Source: Podospora pseudoanserina (lineage: Eukaryota; Ascomycota; Sordariomycetes; Sordariales; Podosporaceae). From it: 64,000 bases of DNA. Of the stretch, positions 11,216 to 21,103 are shown in pieces (the first letter of the stretch is position 1; the number at the start of each line of letters is the position of its first letter). Position numbers and translations under genes: made by a program. Location: positions 310,001-374,000 of the forward strand of contig NC_085925.1 in NCBI RefSeq assembly GCF_035222485.1, written 5' to 3'. Under the pieces are notes generated by a model, which searched no databases, was not told the origin of the DNA, and worked only from the letters and a program-made list of their open reading frames with translations.

Positions 11216-12437
11216 CCGGCAACCAAGACCCCGGGACTCCCAGGAACCATGGTTGACCATCAGTTGGAAGCCAATGAGGGTCCATGAGGGCAGAGCCTTG
11301 GTATCTAAGGAGACTTCAGTGGCACCGACAAGACTTAGCTGGCCAACCAGAGACTAGTTGACCATGTTTGACGATGGAGTCACGTATCCAAGCACGATAG
11401 ACTGGCGAGTGTACATTAGCCCCATGCTGTTGGTTGTTTGTGGTGTAACTCGAGAAAAGTCTTCCATGACATGTCCGAGTAAGCGGAGGAAGGCCATGAA
11501 CTCACGAAGCTGCTTGAGGGTTAGCGTCTCCTTCGGGGTTGAGGGTGGATGCAAGTGCGACTGCACTGCAACCTAACGGCAGGCAGCGTATTGAGCCTTG
11601 GGGCCTTTTGAAAGGCGGTGGTTTTGATAGTACCAGGAATGTTTGTATGTGTTTCGGCCAAGAGCGGAAGAATAACCATGGTGCACTAGGGTGTAGTGGC
11701 TCGATTTTTGTTTTATTTGGATATGTGTCAACATGGTAATGGTATAAGGTGTGTCTCGGCAGTTGAGGACATTTTCGTTCTCACCCACCCAACCTTGGCA
11801 TTGGCTGGGACAGGGTACCCGTAAATAGATGCATGATGCATGATGCTTGATTCCAGTAGCCACCTACCCGAGTCCAGGTATTTTTGTGTCTGTCGGTGTG
11901 TCGGTGTGTCGGTGTGTCGGTGTGGTTGCGGGGCAGCTGTCACCCAAAGTGTACACAAAGCAACATGGAATTCTCTTGCTGTTTATTATCCAGCCAACTA
12001 TACTGTTGAAGTGCTTATGGCAAGTGCCGCCACCTTTTCTTTGACAACGAAAGCCCGGGCAAGAATGGAGATCTGTGTAGCTAAAAAGACCTGACGTAGT
12101 CGCAATTGCAGACGATAGTCTACCAAGTAAGCCATAACGCCGGTAGTTTTCGAATTCCAGGCCTTCACATACCACAGTTACCTGCTAGAGATAGCGTAGG
12201 GCAGTCACGGCAGCCTGGTTGCCGTGATGGCACAACTTTCGCCGTCTTGCTCCTTCTTCCTGTAAACTTCTTTGACAAGTTTCATCTCGCACCCCGACAA
12301 ATGTCTTGTCCAGCGACTTTGTTAATTCATTCACCCTCTTCCATTAGTTTCCAATTAGCAAACGTCGACTCTCGTACCTAAACAAAACCCTACACTTTCC
12401 TCTTGGTTATGCTCCCTCACCTTGCGCAGAAAGACAC
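11216..12437. other. intergenic region with a short tandem repeat
   Basis: No convincing gene. It contains a GTGTGTCG-type tandem repeat (11887-11926) and serves as the divergent upstream region of the tyrosinase gene and the orphan gene at 12.4 kb. Confidence 0.4.
11887..11926. repeat. tandem repeat of an 8-base GTGTGTCG unit
   Basis: About four to five near-perfect copies of an 8-base unit (TGTCGGTG in another register). This is simple-sequence DNA with no spacers, so it is not a CRISPR array. Confidence 0.8.
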
Positions 12438-13410
12438 ATGTCGGCTAGATCGGATAATCGGGACCGAGGCTTGCGTGTGAAAAAGCGTGTCGCTGCACTA
12501 ACGATTGAGCAGTGCCGAGCTATTATCATCAACCTGGCCCATAGACTTGATGTTTTGGAGATTGTTATAGCCAAGATGCTCAGGGAAGCTGGTATAAGCT
12601 GGCGCCAGCTTCGTCTAGGCTGTGAGCTCCTGATGCGCTTCACAGCCGCCAAAGATTTCAAGCCGCAAGGGGTGCCCGTACCCGATCTAGGCATTTTTCG
12701 TCTTGACATTACTCCTGTTAACTGTGACATCTACTGACCTCCTTGATAGATAAACACCTTGTTGCTCCCAGAGATGTGATAGATTTAAGCGTCGAGAGCA
12801 TGGAGAAGCGGCTACCCAAACCTATGGCAGATCTGACCGGCGATCTCAAGATTGACCTCACAGAAGATGATGGCTCCCACCCGACCCAGAGCCAAGTTCA
12901 TGATATCAACGGACTAGCTGCGTGTCTCAGCGATAAGCAGTTTCGTGCCCTTGTCCTTGAACTTGCTCATAACCCTGCCACAGCGGTCCTCACTCAGTAC
13001 AGGCTTTGGGCTGCCAATCTAGGGTGGATGGCTCCGGGCTCACGAGGACTCGCCGTGGCGCCCCAAATGATAACCAGAATGGGGGCGTCCCAATCAATCC
13101 CGGGTGGGTTACGACTCCAGAATGGCCGACCGCCCCAGCCAATCCGCGCTGGCTCAGAGAAGAAACCCAGCCACCTGCGCAAGGCTGTGAAGCCTGGCCG
13201 AGGTAAAGAATGTTTTTCCATGCAAATGCAAGATGAGACTATGATTGCTAATACTGATCAGTGATGGTATACCGTCCAGTCAACAAGATTTCACAAGGTC
13301 CCTCCACAGACACCAAGTCGCGAAACCAAAAGAGTTCAGCTGAGACCAACAAGGTTGATATTATGGAGCAGATCTGGCAACATGCAACATCAGGGCCTTT
13401 TAAACAGTAG
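12438..13410 (+). CDS. hypothetical protein with an internal motif duplication
   Basis: I do not recognise a family. The best model has three exons: 12438-12690, 12750-13202 and 13262-13410, about 284 aa. The second intron (13203-13261) is clear: GTAAAG donor, GCTAAT branch, CAG acceptor, then a coding-like tail from MVYRPVNKISQG to ATSGPFKQ. The first junction is uncertain. The acceptor GATAG at 12749 fits the frame only with a GC donor at 12691 (GCATTT) or a weak GTCTTG donor at 12700. Two similar segments, LTIEQCRAIIINLAH near the N-terminus and LSDKQFRALVLELAH in the middle, look like copies of one helical motif. The protein is basic towards its C-terminus and has no signal peptide or membrane segment. 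A nuclear role is possible but not shown. Confidence 0.6.
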
Positions 13411-14137
13411 GCGTCACCAGTATTTATGATTCTCCAAGTTGTGGTGCAAGTTGTAGAACTAGGGTTAAAGACCTCGCATCACCTGGTTTTGTTCTTGAGA
13501 TTAGATGGGCTATGGTCTGGACGTCCAGCCGGAGATGGAGGGTTGGATGATGAAGATTGGGATGCTGCAACCACGCATATTGGCGGCGTAGATAGGGTTG
13601 CCCATCGATGTGCGTGGAAGATGACAGTGTGGGGTGGTTGATTACCCAAGTACCTACTTATAACCTACGTAGGTAGTCAAATTTCAAGTGTAGGTACCAT
13701 CCCTATTACACTACCCAAATATTGGGCTTCTGGCAAGACCAGCACAAAGGGTAATCCCTTGTCACCTGCCAAAAGTAAAAAAAGTTTGCCACGCACCCTG
13801 TCATATAAAACAAGAGACTTGCTCCCAGCACTTTTTAAGTTGCGTTTAGAACATCTGACTCTTTGGATTATAGTTTCTCTATTTTGTCCATTCCTTTATA
13901 CTCCAAAATAATATGTAGCTCCAAGACCAGCTTCGAAAAGAGCGTGTGTACTCTGGGAACACACAGGGGGTAAAATGATGCCGTGCAATACAAAGCCCCA
14001 CAGTCGTCTCAACACCCCGCTTTAATGCAAAATCAACACAGCATTGCTGCTCCCTGTCTTGATATCTTTGACCACCCACGCCATCAACTCCATGAAAACA
14101 CCGAAAAGAAAAACCCAAAGCCACCTTGGCAGCCTGT
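13411..14137. other. intergenic, tail-to-tail
   Basis: No gene is seen. It includes CCTACGTAGGTAG-like palindromic sequence near 13660, a motif that recurs elsewhere in this window. Confidence 0.4.
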
Positions 14138-16339
14138 CTAAGCGAGCCGGACCGTTCTTGTTTCACATCCGTAAAAGAATCCTTTACGGTTCTGGTATCC
14201 AATAGCCACACCAATGCGCCGGTAGATCTCTTGTTGACCACAGGCGGGGTTTTTGACCAACAAGAGCATGGCCGACTCTCCCAGCTCTAGGCACATGATG
14301 TCCTTTTCACCGCCGCAAGGTACGTATGGGGCAAAGGGAGACCTTGGGACTTCATCGGGCACGCAGTAGTCCAACTGGCCAACGATCTCTCCGCTATGTG
14401 CGTCTTTTGTTACGATCCGGCCATCGGAGTCCTGACGAGCAAAGAGGTCCTGGCCGGGAAATGCTGCAAAGTTGAAGCCTACGCGTTTGGCCCGCCTCCA
14501 CTCAATGGCATCCCAGGATACTTGCTTCGCATTCGCTGACACGAAGCGGCGGAATCGGCCTTCCACATCCACAACTTTGACTCCCCTGCCGCGCTCTTCC
14601 ATTGCCCGTCCACGGGACAAGCTGTCGGGGTTTGCCATCGGCATCCCATTGGCCGGATGAATCTTTTCTTCCACGACTGAGATGAACTTGAAGTGATCCG
14701 AGGGTTTAAAGGCATGCTTCGTATTAGTTTCTATCCGGAGGGGGAGCGAAGCCCATGACCATGAGGGTGCAATGTGTTGCAGATTTTGTTGCGAATTCGC
14801 CCCCTTGGTGACAGACCAGGCAAGATGCCGGGCAAAGTTGTCCTTCCATAAACCTGCCAAATATTCATCACTGATGAACGAACCGCCGGCCTCGGCTTTG
14901 GCACTGTAAAAGCGAACCGCGAGCCCGGCAATGGCCAGAAACCGATCTCTAGGCTCCACCAAATCTCGCGGCGTATATGCCTCGACGATGTCAAGCCATT
15001 CCTCGTGAAGCTTTTCAATATCTCCTGTACGGCAAAGTTCAAGAAACAGCTGAGGAGACCTCCGCACCATGTTATTATTGATGGGAGTAACATGTCCCAG
15101 CTCTTCAAGCTCTGCCACTTGATTTTCCGGACAGGACCAATACCACCGCTGTTCGGTCCAGTACAAAACCCGTGGTGATAATCGTTCTTCCTGCAACGTC
15201 CATGATCTCCTTGCCACTGGCGACTCAAGCCTGATCTTGTCCAGCGGCATTTGTGTATTGTGGAGCCACTTGCCGCGCAGTTTGACCGCTTTGCTGCGAT
15301 GTGACCAAGCCAGCCGGTCTTTGATCATACGGTCGGTCGCCTTGGAGCTGGATGAGGCGACGAGGGTGAAGGCCGCATTTCCATACACTTCGTGCATCAG
15401 GGATGCCTCCGTGTCCCAGTTCGTCCCTTTGGGGATACATACATTGTCGATCCAAAGGTAGCTATACCCGAGGTTCTTGGTAATGCAAATCGCGTCCTGC
15501 ATGGTTTCTGGCAGATGCCATGATGGAAAGGTGTTCAATCTCTCCGGGACAGGGACGCCATCCTTGGTCTTGGTACCAGCTCCTTTAATTCTGGCCCACT
15601 CAGCCGCGGGCATCTCGGTCGGATCCCCCCACGAGTAGCTAAGTACCACATAATCCACCAGATTCTCGGGGCCTCTGACTAGGCGAACGTGATCGCTGTC
15701 TTTGATCTCAAGAAGCCACGTCGGATTCCGGCGTGACCAACGGTATCTTGATGAGCATTCGTGGTTGCAGTGGCAGTCCTGTATGACCCGTCGAAGCTCT
15801 TGAAAGTTGGTGTTGAGACTAGCACCCCTTTTGGTTGGATCGTTGGCTAGATGGCGGGGCTCGTGATTAAGAGAAACCGTAGCAGAGAAGGATGGCTTTT
15901 GAGGGGGCGTGGACGTGAGCAGTAGTCTGTCACCGGAAGACTCGATGCTTAAAACAGCATACACGGGCGATTGGAGGTCGGGATTGGTTAAAGTCTCGAC
16001 GTCTCGACCCGTGATCTGCTCCAAGAGAAACGCCCGGCGGAAAGTGCGGCAAGTGTCGCAACCGGATACTCTGGCGCAATAGTCGAGGTCTAGGAAACTG
16101 TGGTGAAGCAGGCGTGGCGACGAACAACCTTCGAAAGAGCTGTCTTGCCTCCGTTGCACCTCGCCCCACCGGATCAGGTCGCAGACCTCACCACAGCCAT
16201 TGCACTGTCGTTGGCAGTATTCATTTGTCTTGATCTGGCCCAGGTCGTTGTGACTTGCTGTTGGCTGGCCAAACGTCTCCAGCACTAAACGGCTCAAGAG
16301 ATGGACACGGCTCTCGAAGGCTGATATTGGTGACAACAT
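14138..16339 (-). CDS. HET-domain (heterokaryon incompatibility type) protein
   Basis: Single-exon 733 aa protein. The HET domain lies at about residues 230-392, with its three blocks visible: YVVLSYSWG; LPETMQDAICITKNLGYSYL followed by WIDNVCIPKG and EASLMHEVYGNAAFTL; and ARRSWTLQEERLSPRVLYW. The N-terminal 200 residues contain a cysteine-rich patch (CQRQCNGCGEVCDLIRWGE) and CDTCRTFRRAF, common in large HET proteins. HET domains are TIR-related and act in non-self recognition and programmed cell death in filamentous fungi. Most genomic copies have no known allele role, so function here is by family only. The ATG at 16339 is the first in frame. The gene appears intact and faces a long gene-free region upstream. 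Confidence 0.9.
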   Translation of the reverse strand: MLSPISAFESRVHLLSRLVLETFGQPTASHNDLGQIKTNEYCQRQCNGCGEVCDLIRWGEVQRRQDSSFEGCSSPRLLHHSFLDLDYCARVSGCDTCRTFRRAFLLEQITGRDVETLTNPDLQSPVYAVLSIESSGDRLLLTSTPPQKPSFSATVSLNHEPRHLANDPTKRGASLNTNFQELRRVIQDCHCNHECSSRYRWSRRNPTWLLEIKDSDHVRLVRGPENLVDYVVLSYSWGDPTEMPAAEWARIKGAGTKTKDGVPVPERLNTFPSWHLPETMQDAICITKNLGYSYLWIDNVCIPKGTNWDTEASLMHEVYGNAAFTLVASSSSKATDRMIKDRLAWSHRSKAVKLRGKWLHNTQMPLDKIRLESPVARRSWTLQEERLSPRVLYWTEQRWYWSCPENQVAELEELGHVTPINNNMVRRSPQLFLELCRTGDIEKLHEEWLDIVEAYTPRDLVEPRDRFLAIAGLAVRFYSAKAEAGGSFISDEYLAGLWKDNFARHLAWSVTKGANSQQNLQHIAPSWSWASLPLRIETNTKHAFKPSDHFKFISVVEEKIHPANGMPMANPDSLSRGRAMEERGRGVKVVDVEGRFRRFVSANAKQVSWDAIEWRRAKRVGFNFAAFPGQDLFARQDSDGRIVTKDAHSGEIVGQLDYCVPDEVPRSPFAPYVPCGGEKDIMCLELGESAMLLLVKNPACGQQEIYRRIGVAIGYQNRKGFFYGCETRTVRLA

Positions 16340-16849
16340 TGTCAGTAAAGATGGACGATGGCAGTAGATAGTTAACACGGAGATGGGACGAACAGTAGCA
16401 ACAATGTCTAGAGGTTGATATAAGTAAATAATATCAAGCCTTCTAACTCGAAGACACTACGAAGTTACAGGGGTGATTGACATGCCCTGAGGATTTGAGG
16501 CTTGTCCTTGTTCGATGCCAAGGCTGGTTTGCGGCCAAAAGGTTCGTGCCGCTGGGCGCTGTTGGTAGACCCTTTCAGGGGTGGCGGGGGTAGGCGATGA
16601 CGCACAAACCGAGCCAAGCAGGTACGGATGGCATGGTTGGAGATGATGGGATTTGTGGAAGCCCAGGCCCTTCTTGTTGCCTGGGAAGGGACTGGGGAGG
16701 GACTGCATAGGGCTGATGCGGATTTCCAACGTGTGACAAGCCAACCGCCTATCAGCGTGCGCGCGACCGCAAATGAGCTCTTGTGGAGGGTGTTGAAGGT
16801 TGTGGGAAGCGGTTGCTAGACCGAAGCGAAGCGAAGCGGCTCCGTGGCC

Positions 16850-16870
16850 GTGGTGGTGGTGGTGGTGGCT
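16850..16870. repeat. GGT/GTG trinucleotide run
   Basis: A short microsatellite of GTG units. On the minus strand it would read as a run of histidines in a spurious frame. Confidence 0.7.
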
Positions 16871-17772
16871 CAACGGCTTCCCGGGACGTTGCGAAGCACC
16901 CTCGTCAGGGCTCGCGGCACTGGAGAGTCATCCGGAGACCGGATCTTGGCATCAAGTATGCCTTGCGGCACGGTCGAAGCGTTGGTAGAATAGTGAGGTG
17001 GTAGTACCGAGCCGAGTACGTATTGGCAAAGACCACGGATTTAGAGCCACTGCCACGGCCGAAATGAAAGAGACATTCTCTCGCGTCAGTCCAAGTGGGG
17101 ATTTCGCCTGCCGTTCGGGGCAATGAAAACAAACGACTCAGAGGTGCAGGAATTGATGATGATTGCGATGGGGTCCATTTGGGGTTTTGTCGCACATTGT
17201 CCAATGCCGAAAAGCGTTGTGCAAGCAACTACCGAATGATGTAAGATCGTTATGCTGTCGATACCTTATGGGGACGTCGGCAACCCCGCGGTTGGGTTCT
17301 GGCGTAGCGCTCTGGAGGTTGGAAGAGGGTTATATATATCTGTAGAGTTATTAAAAAAAGACAAATAATCATCACCAGTCCCGCTGCAGACCACATGATA
17401 TTCGTAGGTAGTTGATATGCAACGGTTCCAGGTTGTTTGTTTGTAGCAAGATGATGTGCTCATCAGAGGTCATTCGGCCCGAGGAGATCAGTGTAACAGA
17501 AGCGGCAAGGGAAGACAGGAACATGGGACGAAATTAGATGGAAGGGCAGCGGGAGATGGAAGGCGCAGTTGATGGAAGCCGAAACACTCACTCGTGGTAA
17601 ATGAGCGATACCCCACACCGGCCAGTTTTGAAGTCTACTCTGTAATGCTGCTTGGGAATCTCGAGTGTGCTCGAGGCCCTAAAGAGAGCCTTGGGGGTTG
17701 GCGGGGCAGGCAAACGGTGCTGTTTCGCCCGCTAGAGGCCCCGCTGTTCCTCAGGCAGGGTGGAGATGAGGG

Positions 17773-17792
17773 GCAGGCAGGCAGGCAGGCAG
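17773..17792. repeat. GGCA tetranucleotide run
   Basis: About five tandem GGCA units in non-coding sequence. Confidence 0.7.
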
Positions 17793-18625
17793 TGTCATGT
17801 TACTGCAACCTAAAAAAATAGAGGCTTTCGATGACGTTGATCTCGTGAAAAAGAAAAGAAGCGCATTTGTGTACGGGGTCCGCGTCTGGTTGGTCAAGTG
17901 CCGCCATCCAAATGTGCCTCGTCTTCCAGGCTGCGCACCCGGCCAACCTAACGGGTTTTTTGTGGACCATCGTACAGTTTCGACTTGGACTACCAAAGGT
18001 AACTCGAGTTCGGAATTGAGGCTCTGATTCGTACATCAGGGACGCGAACATCCGGACCAGATTGTTTGGATTCCAGGTTGCTTCCATTCCATTGCTTGCA
18101 TTGCTTGCTAACAGCGTAGCTAATCTCAGGCAGACGGGCTCGGAGTATCTTGCGGCTCCTTGGGGCAGAATGCGCAGTCGAGAGCAATCAGATTCACCGC
18201 ACCCTCGACCTGTTCAAGCAGTCAGAACTGTGGACGTAGAAGCTATCACCAGCATGGATAATGGATGGCCGAGTGCGAAGTGCCCTTGCTCACCAGTATG
18301 GAGCTTGCCTTGATCTGGGAAAGCTTGAAGGGAGCTTGGCAGCCAATGGCAGCGCGCTCTCTTCCCAAGAGGGCAGCCGATGACACCTGCGAGGTCCAAC
18401 AAGCGAGAATCACTCGGGCACTGCCATCCGGCCAACCCCAAATTCGACATCTCATGCGTATTCCGTCGCGACTAACAAGACTCGGTGTGGGGTCCAAAAG
18501 TCAGTGAGTAATACACCCCTGAGTTGGAACTATATTCGATCATTTTTGTGGCCGACAGCAGTCAAAACACGTATGGTGGGTTCGTTCATGATGCGCATCC
18601 GGCCCCGGGATCCGATCATGGGGGG

Positions 18626-18652
18626 ATGGATGGATGGAGGGATGGATAGATG
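18626..18652. repeat. GGAT tetranucleotide repeat
   Basis: Imperfect tandem GGAT/GGAG units, about six copies, in non-coding DNA. Confidence 0.65.
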
Positions 18653-19415
18653 CACTCACTCATCATGACGCCGCTCCAGTCGATCCGATAGGGCGATTTC
18701 CACGCTTCATCCCGTCAGCAATCATTGCACGCCCACCGTCTCTCTCTCCTTTTGTCTGGTCATGAAACCCCAGGTCCCAGCAGCAGCAACAGCCGACGAC
18801 CCCTGGCCACGTGGCGCAAACTGCTTCAGAGACGGCACAAGTACCGAATGTGGCTCGTCGTGCAACCGTAGACTGGACTGGCAGGAAATAGGACAGAGTA
18901 GGGTGTGGCGCCCGGCCAACAGGAGGTGGCTGTTTATGTGAGGGATGTTTTTATCTGAGATGAGGGCATGGAAGCCTGGATCTCACACACACATAATGTA
19001 TGTGCATGCCGGCCTTGGACTAGCTCTATGACTGACCTCAGGTTTACGTAGTCACAGGGGTACCCAAGACACCGCTATGGAACTCTGTTATGTCTGTTTC
19101 TGGCCTCCACAAGGCATACACTCAGCCCAGGAAGTGGATCTCAAGATATCACGGCTCTAGTTATATTGCTCGCCCAGTTCCCCCTTGTCTACATCACGGG
19201 TCATATGCTCGCAACACCTTCCTCACGACACACACACACCCACACCCGTACACACTCGCATACTCACACTCGCACACTCACATACGTTCTCATTACCGCA
19301 TTTGGCTGAAAGCCTGAAACCTGCAACCCCGTCATCTTCTTTCCTGTCACAGTCTGTCATCCTTGTATTCACATCACGACGATAGGCTGGCATCCCAATC
19401 CACCTACCTACCACA

Positions 19416-20137
19416 ATGCAACACACCAGTAACTTCCGGTGGAAGCTCATACACCTGCTTAGCATTCTAGTCCACCTCGGGCTTGTTTGTGCGGGATCAG
19501 TTGCCTACGTCTACAATCTGGGACAAAATACCCGTCCATTAGAGCGGACTAGCCTGACGATTTCAAGTGCCGACTCAAACCCCTGCCCGCTCACTATGGT
19601 GGATGGCATCGGGGGCTGGGGGGCATTTGACGTGGCAGGTCGCACTTTACTGATGAGCTGCATATTCCTGGTCAGTTTGACTCCACCTGCATGTCTAAAG
19701 AGTCGAGGGTTGCTTACAAGATTTACAGGGTGCCCTTGGGTTGACTATCAACATTGCCGCCTTTGGGCTGCTACTCTCCATGGAGATACACAGAGTGACA
19801 TTGACCGAGGGCCAACAACATTGGCGCAAGCAAATCGTCACGATCTTTGCTTGCGTGCTTAATATATTCCTGTCGAGCGCCGGAGTTGGCATGGCCAGCA
19901 TCTTGAGCACAAGGGTTGCCGAGTCAAACTCAATGATAGTACCACTGGTTTGGTTATCATTTCAAGTGTAAGCGCATCCGCCCTCACGTCTGCATCTATA
20001 CGATCTGCAGCTGCCGTGTCTGGCATGACAGACCCATCAAGCTAACGCCGGCAATGCCTTTTAGACCAATAGCTTTGTCCACCGCCATCATGGATGCCAT
20101 CAAGAACCATCGTGAGGGCCAGGACCTACTGGACTAG
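19416..20137 (+). CDS. unknown small multi-pass membrane protein
   Basis: Three exons (19416-19670, 19729-19967, 20065-20137) give 188 aa; no family is recognised. Introns are GTCAGT...TTACAG and GTAAGC...TTTTAG, and the second splits a Val codon. Hydrophobic segments are LIHLLSILVHLGLVCAGSVA near the N-terminus, a long one spanning the first splice junction (TLLMSCIFL-GALGLTINIAA), one at IVTIFACVLNIFLSSAGVGM, and a shorter one at MIVPLVWLSF. Hydrophobicity that continues smoothly across both junctions supports the model. The tail is short, charged and soluble (MDAIKNHREGQDLLD). Four-helix topology suggests a tetraspan or MARVEL-like shape, but that is only a resemblance. Confidence 0.7.
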
Positions 20138-21103
20138 TGAGTCCTTTTCTGCAGAATGGCCGCAGCATGGGTCACCGTAACTGCGTCGAGGTTCGAGCAC
20201 ATCTACATGATGGGTGGGCCGTTCAAGTTTTCGGGCGGCATTGGCGGCAGGGTTGGTTGACATTTTCTTTCTTTATTATTCCTGTTGGGTTTCGACCTTG
20301 TTTGTTGGGTTACACTTCTTAGATGGATGCTCTCACGAGCACACACGGCGTTTGGGTAGGCATTGCGCATTTTCAGGGACGGTTTGGGGTGATTGATTGG
20401 CATTTGCACTTGGAGGTACGGTATACCCACGGAGCCGACTTCGAAATATCGAGAAGCAGGTGTGGGCATGATAAGACGGAGAGATGCTTTCCACAACATT
20501 TACCCGATACGATGGTTTGCAGGGTGGTCCGCGTGTTGAATGGCAAGGGTGGGTGATAATCATGGGACATATATACGCATATATTGATTTTATGTCACGA
20601 ATATGTATGTGTGTAATGCGTGAGGTGTGTATCACCACCAGTGATTTGGTTCCTGTCCCCCGGGAGATGCACCCTTCAACTGGACCCGGAAGGAGGATAA
20701 GTCCCCAGTCTATATCGGATCCAGTTCTGCAAGACCCTTGCTTCTCTTCCTCAGGCTCTTACCGAGACATGGAGACGGCTCGCTGACTATCTTGATAACT
20801 TGACATCGGTCGTGGGTTGTTGGGCCCCCAAATGATCCTTGCCAGGTCGTTGGAGGCCAGTGGGATCAGCCTCAGCGGACAGCATAGCGGTGACGAGTGA
20901 TTGGTGGCACCAGTCACAAGAAATGCAAGGTTCTTTCTGTCGCCATTGGTGCTGTGCCGCAATGCGCCGCCCCAGCTTTATCAGCGGGCTGCCAAGGATT
21001 AGGTTGGGGGTTCGTAGCTTTAGTCATATTCTCCCTTGCATTCCCACACTCCACTTGCAGTCGCTCCTCGCAGTTTTCCCTTCCGGAGACCAACGGCTTC
21101 ACC
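20138..21103. other. upstream region of the Clr5-domain gene
   Basis: No supported gene. Frames on either strand lack family features. It probably holds the promoter and leader of the gene starting at 21104. Confidence 0.4.

Larger units (their letters stand above)
16340..19415. other. 3 kb gene-poor region with simple repeats
   Basis: No ORF resembles a protein. It contains a GGT/GTG run (about 16850-16870), a GGCA run (about 17773-17792), GGAT repeats (about 18626-18652) and a CACACA/ACTCGC-rich stretch (about 19228-19290). The left part is the HET gene promoter and the right part the promoter of the small membrane protein gene. Non-coding RNA cannot be excluded by reading alone. Confidence 0.45.

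Noticed and set aside
11887-11926. Regularly spaced repeats that might suggest an array
   Set aside because: The units are contiguous 8-mers without spacers, and the genome is eukaryotic.
16457-16873. A minus-strand frame beginning with six histidines
   Set aside because: The histidines are the readout of a GTG microsatellite, and the rest of the frame has no family features or good context.
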